Of a stretch of 7,587 nt of DNA, positions 1 through 5,101 are shown piece by piece. The DNA comes from Selenomonadaceae bacterium. Lineage in GTDB: Bacteria > Bacillota > Negativicutes > Selenomonadales > Selenomonadaceae. Position numbers and translations under genes: made by a program. The notes under the pieces were generated by a model, which did not search any database, was not told the origin of the DNA, and saw only the letters and a list, made by a program, of their open reading frames with translations. Location: positions 1 through 7,587 of the forward strand of contig JAFPCE010000035.1 in assembly GCA_017390245.1 (NCBI GenBank), in the 5' to 3' direction. Positions within the stretch are counted from its first letter, which is position 1, and the number at the start of each line of letters is the position of its first letter.

Positions 1-571
1 CATTGTCCAGATGGTTTGTTGGCTCATCTAAAAGCAGCAAATCACAAGGCTGAATCAAAGCTGTAGCCAGAGCCAGCCGCTTCTGCTGGCCAGCGGAAAG
101 GCTGCCTGCCCGTGCCTTAAAATCCGTAATACCCAGATGGGTAAGGATATTCTTAGCTTCGCTTTCCATATTCCAGGCACCTAAGCTGTCAATCTGGGCT
201 GAGGCTTTTACCAGTACCTGCTGTACTGCCTCTGACTCATCCCCCGCCTCACTTTCGGCTAAGGCTGTTTCATAATCACGCAGTGCCCGCATCAAAGGGC
301 TTTCATCCTTAAAAACCTCCATGATGACAGTATTATCCTGATTCAGCTCCTTGGCTTGTTCCAGATAGCTGATGCGGAGGTTCCGCATAGTGGTTATAGT
401 CCCTGTATCAGCAGAGGTCCTGCCTGCCACTGTCTGCAAAAATGTGGATTTACCAGTGCCATTGATGCCCACAATGCCGATTTTGCCACCATCATTAACA
501 TTGAGGTTAACATGGCTGAACAGTACCTTTTCGCCATAGCTTTTCCCCAGGTCTTCCACTGTTAAAATCAT
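1..571 (-). CDS. ABC-F family ATPase, N-terminal 190 residues (3' end beyond window)
   Basis: This is a soluble ABC ATPase of the ABC-F class, whose members bind the ribosome at or near the E site and act in translation or antibiotic protection. The visible part is the first nucleotide-binding domain: Walker A GINGTGKST at residues 35-43, Q-loop Q72 in ISYLEQ, signature LSAGQ at 158-162 (canonical LSGGQ with one Gly to Ala change), and Walker B plus the ABC-F hallmark LLLLDEPTNHLD at 178-189. No membrane segments are seen. Full-length family members carry a second ATPase domain and are usually 500-650 residues, so most of the gene lies off the left edge. The N-terminus (MILTVEDLGKSYGEK) resembles the Uup-like/general ABC-F branch, but the subfamily cannot be settled without the linker and C-terminus. 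The ATG start (571-569) follows AGAGGAGG by 7 nt. Its ATGA overlaps the stop of the upstream CNNM gene, which implies translational coupling. Confidence 0.93.
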   Translation of the reverse strand, partial: MILTVEDLGKSYGEKVLFSHVNLNVNDGGKIGIVGINGTGKSTFLQTVAGRTSADTGTITTMRNLRISYLEQAKELNQDNTVIMEVFKDESPLMRALRDYETALAESEAGDESEAVQQVLVKASAQIDSLGAWNMESEAKNILTHLGITDFKARAGSLSAGQQKRLALATALIQPCDLLLLDEPTNHLDN

Positions 572-1956
572 AATGGTGCCTCCTCTGCAGGCTTAGTTTC
601 AGTATTTTCCTCACCAGACATATCCACGATTTCCTCGTGATCCTGCTGCAGTGGTCTTGGTATCTGCACCAGTACTCTGGTAATGCGGAGATTATCCATA
701 TCCTCTACAAAGAAATCAACACCATTCCAGCTGGCCTTCATGCCAATCTTTGGTGGTGACTGGACATTGTTATAAAGCCAGCCACCAATGGTATCAATGT
801 TGTCCGCCTCAATTTCCATTTCCATAATATCGCTGACTTCCTCCAAAAGGAGCTTGGCATCCATTGAGAAGATACAGTCACTGCGTTTTTCTACTAACGG
901 CCGTTCCTGGTCAAATTCATCCTGAATCTCACCTACGATTTCCTCAATAATATCCTCAATGGTTACCATGCCGGCAGTACCGCCATATTCGTCCACCACA
1001 ATAGCCAGCTGGGAGCGCTTCTTCTGCATGGTCTTTAAAAGCATGCTGATTTTCATAGACTCAGGCACCACCAGCACCTTGCGCACTAGCTGGCGCAAAT
1101 GAGGATGCTTTTTCTGGTACAGGGTACGCATCAGATCCTTAATATGCAAAAAGCCAATAATATCATCCTTATCCTCGCGGCACACAGGATAACGGGTCAT
1201 GCGCTCTGTCATAGCCAGATTCATATTTTCATCAATGGAATCCTCCAGATAAAGGCATACCATATCTGTACGGGGAATCATGATTTCCCGGACACTTCTG
1301 TCAGCAAAATCAAAAACATTATCGACAAAATCCAGCTCAGTTTTATCAATGTAGCCATGCTTGTGGCTTTCCTCCATGAGAATGCGGATTTCATCCTCAG
1401 TATGAGCCGTATCCTCCTGCTCGCTTTCCATGTGTATGCCCAGAGCAGCTGCTGTCCAGTTAGCTACGTGATTTAACAGCCACACTGATGGATACATGAT
1501 TTTCTGGAAAAACAAAAGAGGCATGGCAATGGTCAGCATAACGCTTTCCGCCTTCTGAATGGCAATATTCTTTGGTATCAGCTCACCAGCAATAATATGC
1601 ATGGCAGTGATTAAAGCAAAGGCAATGGCAAAGGAAATAGTAGTAGCCAGTGCCCCGCCCAGCCCCAGATATTCAAATACCGGTTCCAGCAGCCGGCTGA
1701 CAGTAGGTTCACCTAACCAGCCTAAGCCCAGAGATGCCAGGGTAATGCCCAGCTGTGTCACAGACAGTGATACATCCAGGTGATCTGTCAGCTTTTTAGC
1801 ATAATGAGCCCTGGTATTGCCTTCGTTAATCAAGGTTTCAATACGGGAGCTTCTGATTTTCACCACAGCAAATTCCGCTGCCACAAAAAAACCATTTAAA
1901 AGCACCAGCAAAACTACCAGAAAGAGCTTGATAGCATCTGCAATAAATTCGTCCAA
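568..1956 (-). CDS. CNNM/CorC (HlyC/TlyC-type) membrane protein with CBS pair, probable divalent-cation (Mg/Co) transporter
   Basis: This is a 462-residue inner-membrane protein with the standard layout of the bacterial CNNM family, often annotated hemolysin C or TlyC. Residues 1-175 form the DUF21/CNNM membrane domain, with hydrophobic segments near 9-29, 62-82, 100-123 and 137-162 and conserved-looking motifs NGFFVAAEFA (21-30) and GELIPK (124-129). An acidic linker leads to a tandem CBS module at about 222-345, containing REIMIPRTDM and VDEYGGTAGMVTIEDIIEEI. A CorC_HlyC C-terminal domain spans about 355-435, followed by an acidic tail. Characterised relatives (CorC, MpfA) take part in Mg2+ or Co2+ efflux, and the CBS pair typically senses adenine nucleotides. 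The haemolysin name is historical. The start is TTG (1956-1954), supported by GGAGG 8 nt upstream and by no upstream in-frame ATG. The gene lies 125 bp after topB and overlaps the ABC-F gene by 4 bp. Family assignment is secure; the transported ion is inferred. Confidence 0.93.
   Translation of the reverse strand: MDEFIADAIKLFLVVLLVLLNGFFVAAEFAVVKIRSSRIETLINEGNTRAHYAKKLTDHLDVSLSVTQLGITLASLGLGWLGEPTVSRLLEPVFEYLGLGGALATTISFAIAFALITAMHIIAGELIPKNIAIQKAESVMLTIAMPLLFFQKIMYPSVWLLNHVANWTAAALGIHMESEQEDTAHTEDEIRILMEESHKHGYIDKTELDFVDNVFDFADRSVREIMIPRTDMVCLYLEDSIDENMNLAMTERMTRYPVCREDKDDIIGFLHIKDLMRTLYQKKHPHLRQLVRKVLVVPESMKISMLLKTMQKKRSQLAIVVDEYGGTAGMVTIEDIIEEIVGEIQDEFDQERPLVEKRSDCIFSMDAKLLLEEVSDIMEMEIEADNIDTIGGWLYNNVQSPPKIGMKASWNGVDFFVEDMDNLRITRVLVQIPRPLQQDHEEIVDMSGEENTETKPAEEAPL
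579..586 (-). promoter_or_regulatory. Shine-Dalgarno of the ABC-F gene, inside the CNNM coding end
   Basis: AGAGGAGG on the minus strand lies 7 nt before the ATG at 571 and is embedded in the last codons of the CNNM gene. Together with the 4-bp ATGA stop/start overlap it fixes the start of the ABC-F gene and supports coupled translation from one mRNA. Confidence 0.8.
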
Positions 1957-1964
1957 ATTTTATT

Positions 1965-1970
1965 CCTCCA
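1965..1970 (-). promoter_or_regulatory. Shine-Dalgarno supporting a TTG start of the CNNM gene
   Basis: TGGAGG on the minus strand is followed by 8 nt (AATAAAAT) and then TTG at 1956. No ATG or GTG in the same frame offers a better start for the full DUF21 domain, so this site decides the non-ATG start. Confidence 0.75.
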
Positions 1971-2009
1971 GTTTATATATAAAGCAAAAAGTTATTATCA
2001 CTATTAGAT

Positions 2010-2071
2010 CCACAATCATATACCCAGCACCGGAACCTGAAGAGAGCGTTCTGACGTGGTATATGTTGTGG
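2010..2071. repeat. Short inverted-repeat element (62 bp) between topB and the CNNM gene, related to the element at 4722-4903
   Basis: The left arm CCACAATCATATACC (2010-2024) is the inverse complement of the right arm GGTATATGTTGTGG (2058-2071) apart from one bulged base, and short inner arms (GAAC/GTTC) extend the pairing. The right half and its flank, 2042-2075, can be aligned with 4872-4906: both contain GAGAGCGT-y-CTG, then TATATG, then GTGGCGAA, in the same order and spacing. This looks like an internally deleted or solo-end version of the larger element. It begins 10 bp after the topB stop. It could act as an mRNA hairpin between the two genes, but no T-run follows it on either strand, so I do not call it an intrinsic terminator. 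Confidence 0.6.
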
Positions 2072-2081
2072 CGAAAGAACT

Positions 2082-4553
2082 TTACGGATTTAACAAGGGC
2101 ATGCCCTTGTAGTCATCAAAGGTAGCTGTACAGCGGGGATAATTGCTGCAGCCCCAGAAAAGGCCATTAGCCCCCTTAATCTGCCGCAGGCTGCCCTCCC
2201 GGCAGCGGGGACACAGATGCTTGCCCTTAGTCTGATTCTGCTCATTGCTCCCCAGCTTTTCCATAGGGGCAGCACTAGCATGATTCTTCCTTTTATTGCC
2301 ATAACTGTTGTTACCATATCTATTATGGCTGCTATTGCCAAACATCATCTCCGGCGCACCGAAATTCCCTAATTCTGCATATTCATCAGCAGTGCCATCA
2401 CTGCGCTGAGTATAGCTGGCCACAGGCTTTACCACCTCTGCCATAGCAGCATTCCCTGCATTATCAGCACTATTAAAACCAGCAAAGCCGTCAAAGCTGC
2501 CCCCCTGGCGGGAGCTGAAGTCTGGCTTGCCATCCTTGTCATTGCAGGTCATGCGGCAGCGTGGGTAATTGCTGCAGCCCCAGAAGGCTCCGTTCCTGCC
2601 CTTGCGCTTCTGCATAATGCCTGTATGGCAGCGGGGACACTCAATTTCACCTTCTGCCACCAGCTTCACATCATAAGCCTTGCCGCACATTTCTGCGGTA
2701 AACTTTATCTGTGAGGCCATAAAGTCATCTAAAGTACCATCCCCTTCTGCCATGGAATGGAGCTTATCCTCCCAGATAGCAGTAAAGTCAGGATAAGCCA
2801 GCTCCTGTGGCATGGCATCAATTAAAAGATATGCCTCCGGCGTAGGCTGCAGATACTTTTTCTTGCCTTTTTCCGTCATAAGCCGGCGCTTGTGAATCAT
2901 TTCATCCAGAATAGTGGCACGGGTTGCCTCAGTGCCAATGCCATAAACAGCCTTCAGCTGCTTTTTCGCCTCTGGATCCTGCACAAATTTATGAATTTCC
3001 TTCATGGCAGCAATGAGCGTAGCCTGGGTAAAACGGGTTGGTGGTTTGGTAACACTCTGTCCCAGCTTGCCATTTTTATAGGTAACAATGTCATTTTTCT
3101 TCATTTCTGGCAGAGTACCATCACCGCTGTCACCGTTTTCCTCAGAATTTTCTTCATTGCTGTCATTATTATCATTATTTTCGCTGTCCCCAGCCTTTTT
3201 CTTGCTGGTATAAAGCGCCTTCCAGCCTAAATCTATTTCCACCCGGCCGCTGGCAGTGAAAAGCTCATCCTTGTAGGTAACCTCCACCTTAGTCTGGTTA
3301 TAGGTATGAACAGGGTAGAACTGGGCTATATAGGCCTGAGCCACCAGGTAGTAAATATTCTTTTCCACCAGGCTCAGCTTGCTGGCATCTGCCTTCACAC
3401 CCGTAGGAATAATGGCGTGATGGGCTGATATTTTGCTGTCGTTCCAGGCCTTGCTCTTAATCTTGCTGTCAGCCCCCTTAGCCCACTGACTGATATTTTC
3501 ATTGTCATAGCCAGCCAGATTAGACAGAATCCTGCCAGCTTCCTTAAACTGGTTCGTTGGCAGATATTCGCAGTCAGAACGGGGATAGGTTGTAAGCTTC
3601 TGCTCATAGAGCTTCTGAGCTGTATCCAGTACCTGCTGCGGATCATAGCCATAGATTTTACCTGCCAGCACCTGCAGGGAAGACAGGGAAAATGGCAGAC
3701 GCTGCTGCTCCTGCTTTTTGCTTTTGCTATAGCCAGTAATCTGTCCATCATTAGGTGACTCCAGAAACTCCTGCAGCTTAGCTTCAGCAATGGCCTTATC
3801 TATGAGCCTGCCTTCAGAATCCAGTCCGGCCTGAATATCCTTGGGCTTCCACTGAGCCACAAAACTGCCGTTGGCATGCTGGAATTCTCCCTTAATATTG
3901 TAGTGATCCACCGGCTTAAAGTTTTCAATTTCCCTTTCCCGGCGCACCACCAGTGCCAGAGTTGGAGTCTTTACCCGCCCCACTGGCAAAACCAGCTTTC
4001 TGTGGCCTGCTCTCTGGGCAGCCAGGGTGTAGGCACGGGAAAGATTCATGCCAATCATCCAGTCAGCTCTGGCTCTGGCTAAAGCAGACTGCTTCAGATT
4101 GAAAAAATCCTTATTATCCCTTAAATGGGCAATGGCGTCCTTAACGCTCTTTTCATCCAGTGCATTTAAAAGGATACGCAGCACAGGCTTCTGATTGCCA
4201 ACGTACTCCAGCACTTCATCCACCAGCAGCTGTCCCTCACGGTCAGGGTCTCCTGCATGCACAATTTCATCAGCCTTATCAATCAGGCCCTTCACAATAT
4301 GAAACTGCTTAGCACTGCTTTCTGCCACCAGCAGCTGCCACTTCTGTGGCACAATAGGCAAATCCTCTGCCTTCCAGATTTTATACTTGGCATCATATTC
4401 CTGAGGCTCAGCCTGCCGCAGCACATGACCCACCAGCCAGGTAACTGTCCCAGCACCAGTCTCAATAAAACCATTACCCTTCCTCTGAGGCCCCGGCAGA
4501 TTAGCCGCAATCTCCCGCCCCATACTAGGCTTCTCCGCTATATATAAACGCAA
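2082..4553 (-). CDS. topB: DNA topoisomerase III (type IA) with two C-terminal zinc fingers
   Basis: This type IA topoisomerase cuts one DNA strand through a 5'-phosphotyrosine and passes another through the break; TopB enzymes mainly decatenate replication and recombination intermediates. The 823-residue product has an N-terminal TOPRIM domain (about 1-145) with E7 in IAEKPSMGRE and the metal-binding D102-x-D104-x-E106. The catalytic Tyr323 is in LTTYPRSD, and SAHHAIIPTG lies at 376-385. Two C4 zinc fingers follow: C639/C642/C660/C666 and C781/C784/C802/C808, each ending in FWGCSNYPRC. It is longer than E. coli TopB (653) and many Bacillota TopB (about 700-730). The extra length comes from an acidic Asn/Asp/Glu/Ser tract at about 455-479 and an approximately 110-residue Gly/Asn/Ser-rich linker between the fingers. 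The start is TTG (4553-4551), with AAGGAG 7 nt upstream; it gives the expected MRLYIAEKPS N-terminus, and any later ATG would cut off the TOPRIM glutamate. Confidence 0.96.
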   Translation of the reverse strand: MRLYIAEKPSMGREIAANLPGPQRKGNGFIETGAGTVTWLVGHVLRQAEPQEYDAKYKIWKAEDLPIVPQKWQLLVAESSAKQFHIVKGLIDKADEIVHAGDPDREGQLLVDEVLEYVGNQKPVLRILLNALDEKSVKDAIAHLRDNKDFFNLKQSALARARADWMIGMNLSRAYTLAAQRAGHRKLVLPVGRVKTPTLALVVRREREIENFKPVDHYNIKGEFQHANGSFVAQWKPKDIQAGLDSEGRLIDKAIAEAKLQEFLESPNDGQITGYSKSKKQEQQRLPFSLSSLQVLAGKIYGYDPQQVLDTAQKLYEQKLTTYPRSDCEYLPTNQFKEAGRILSNLAGYDNENISQWAKGADSKIKSKAWNDSKISAHHAIIPTGVKADASKLSLVEKNIYYLVAQAYIAQFYPVHTYNQTKVEVTYKDELFTASGRVEIDLGWKALYTSKKKAGDSENNDNNDSNEENSEENGDSGDGTLPEMKKNDIVTYKNGKLGQSVTKPPTRFTQATLIAAMKEIHKFVQDPEAKKQLKAVYGIGTEATRATILDEMIHKRRLMTEKGKKKYLQPTPEAYLLIDAMPQELAYPDFTAIWEDKLHSMAEGDGTLDDFMASQIKFTAEMCGKAYDVKLVAEGEIECPRCHTGIMQKRKGRNGAFWGCSNYPRCRMTCNDKDGKPDFSSRQGGSFDGFAGFNSADNAGNAAMAEVVKPVASYTQRSDGTADEYAELGNFGAPEMMFGNSSHNRYGNNSYGNKRKNHASAAPMEKLGSNEQNQTKGKHLCPRCREGSLRQIKGANGLFWGCSNYPRCTATFDDYKGMPLLNP
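2130..2639 (-). other. Duplicated zinc-finger segment of topB with a long linker
   Basis: The two C4 fingers (residues 639-666 and 781-808) share the arrangement CPRC-x17-CSNYPRC and a G-x-x-G-x-FWG core. At DNA level they keep an identical 20-bp stretch, 2140-2159 and 2566-2585, which covers the FWGCSNY codons. This points to an internal duplication, or to strong constraint on the motif. The roughly 110-residue spacer is rich in Gly, Asn, Ser and Ala and is probably disordered. Confidence 0.7.
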
Positions 4554-4560
4554 TTTACTT

Positions 4561-4566
4561 CTCCTT
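4561..4566 (-). promoter_or_regulatory. Shine-Dalgarno supporting the TTG start of topB
   Basis: On the minus strand AAGGAG is followed by AAGTAAA (7 nt) and then TTG at 4553. It supports translation from TTG and not from the internal ATG eleven codons in, which would remove the catalytic glutamate of the TOPRIM domain. Confidence 0.75.
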
Positions 4567-4635
4567 ATTTACGTCACAAAAATCATAAACTTAACAATAT
4601 ATTTTATCACATTTCTATTATACTAATGAAAAATT

Positions 4636-4665
4636 ATTATAATTATGTAATTTTATAACTTACAA
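4636..4665 (-). promoter_or_regulatory. Candidate sigma-A promoter of topB
   Basis: On the minus strand TTGTAA (4665-4660) is separated by 18 bp from TATAAT (4641-4636), about 85 nt before the topB start. The surroundings (4570-4680) are very AT-rich and hold a second TATAAT at 4622-4617 with a poor -35, so the exact promoter is uncertain. Confidence 0.4.
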
Positions 4666-4721
4666 CCTATAAAGCATGCATACTCTCATAATCTGAAAAA
4701 ATAGCCGATACATCACGAAGA

Positions 4722-4903
4722 GCCACGGCCATATAACCTAAAACAGGTTGTGGAGAGCCTTGGTACTTAGCGATTGACAAGCTTTAGCGCAGTCAGAGCT
4801 TAGTTCCACTAGGCAGGGATTTAGCAAGATTTTGGAACAAAATCGTGCTCGCCTTAGTTTCTCCTCAAAGCGAGAGCGTCCTGTGTAGGTTATATGCCGT
4901 GGC
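4722..4903. repeat. Structured, MITE-like inverted-repeat element (about 182 bp, three-way-junction fold)
   Basis: The left end GCCACGGCCATATAACCTA... (4722-4747) and right end ...TAGGTTATATGCCGTGGC (4880-4903) are inverse complements over about 24 bp with two single-base indels and one mismatch. Between them are two further hairpins. Hairpin 1 spans 4762-4807, with outer arms GGTACTTAGC and GCTTAGTTCC. Hairpin 2 spans 4808-4858; its outer arms are ACTAGGC and GCCTTAGT, its inner arms AGCA and TGCT, and it ends in a perfect 7-bp stem GATTTTG/CAAAATC closed by GAA (4828-4844). The whole therefore folds as a terminal stem plus two arms. No transposase is encoded. It could be a small non-autonomous transposable element, a REP/BIME-like dispersed repeat, or a structured RNA. 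No clear target-site duplication is visible. Confidence 0.7.
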
Positions 4904-5007
4904 GAACGAGATATCTCCCTGGCAGCCACTCATCACCATATAGCATTGCCAGTACAACCTGCATAGCACCACTTGCAAGTTATCTGCTTATAATTCTGAT
5001 TTTCTAA

Positions 5008-5036
5008 TTGACATCCATTATCTATTAGCATATAAT
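5008..5036 (+). promoter_or_regulatory. Perfect-consensus sigma-A/sigma-70 promoter of the lysA-like gene
   Basis: TTGACA (5008-5013) and TATAAT (5031-5036) are both exact consensus hexamers with the optimal 17-bp spacing. The predicted transcription start is near 5043, giving a leader of about 60 nt. Such a promoter would be strong if unrepressed. Confidence 0.88.
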
Positions 5037-5051
5037 ATAACAAAATTTACA

Positions 5052-5072
5052 TTATACAACACCTTTGTATAA
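5052..5072 (+). promoter_or_regulatory. Operator-like perfect inverted repeat just after the transcription start
   Basis: TTATACAA (5052-5059) and TTGTATAA (5065-5072) are perfect inverse complements separated by 5 bp (CACCT). The repeat begins roughly 10 bp after the predicted start site, a typical place for a repressor operator. The right arm also overlaps the second copy of a direct repeat: TATAACAAAATTTACAT at 5036-5052 and TATAACAAAATAAACAT at 5068-5084, with two mismatches in 17. As RNA the AU-rich stem would be weak, which favours a DNA-binding site over an attenuator. The cognate regulator is unknown. Confidence 0.5.
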
Positions 5073-5087
5073 CAAAATAAACATAAC

Positions 5088-5092
5088 GGAGG
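5088..5092 (+). promoter_or_regulatory. Shine-Dalgarno of the lysA-like gene
   Basis: GGAGG lies 9 nt before the ATG at 5102 and is preceded by an AT-rich, probably unstructured leader. It supports the assigned start. Confidence 0.8.
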
Positions 5093-5101
5093 CAGCAAAT
5101 T

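Larger units (their letters stand above)
4554..5101. other. 548-bp divergent intergenic region between topB and the lysA-like gene
   Basis: This region holds no credible protein gene. 4554-4680 is AT-rich and carries the likely topB promoter and ribosome-binding site. 4681-4721 shows nothing recognisable. 4722-4903 is the structured inverted-repeat element. 4904-5007 contains a 6-bp inverted pair, CTGGCA (4919-4924) and TGCCAG (4947-4952), and otherwise nothing I can name. 5008-5101 is the promoter and leader of the plus-strand gene. The base composition of the element differs visibly from the AT-rich flanks, which fits an inserted sequence. Confidence 0.75.

Noticed and set aside
356..565. 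Small plus-strand frame at the left end
   Set aside because: It lies antisense to the Walker A region of the ABC-F gene and has no ribosome-binding site of its own.
2010..2071. Intrinsic terminator for topB
   Set aside because: A hairpin is possible just after the stop codon, but no T-run follows it on the minus strand and the arms are AT-rich with a bulge, so it is better described as a repeat element.
3395..3790. Second minus-strand open frame inside topB (131 codons)
   Set aside because: It overlaps the topB frame, which carries the catalytic tyrosine and all family motifs here. The alternative product is Ser/Arg/Cys-rich and unlike any known protein.
4715..4912. Target-site duplication flanking the inverted-repeat element
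   Set aside because: The flanks ACGAAG and AACGAG look alike but are not identical and partly belong to the arms, so I cannot claim a transposition footprint.
4738..4929. Minus-strand 63-codon GTG-initiated reading frame running through the inverted-repeat element
   Set aside because: It is read almost entirely from the repeat arms and hairpins, ends inside the left arm, has no convincing ribosome-binding site, and its Arg/Ser/Cys-rich product matches no domain I know. Such frames are a common by-product of dispersed repeats and may be mis-annotated as hypothetical proteins.
5043..5101. Lysine (L-box) or other riboswitch in front of the lysA-like gene
   Set aside because: The leader predicted from the consensus promoter is only about 60 nt, too short for a lysine riboswitch, and no terminator or complex fold is present in it.
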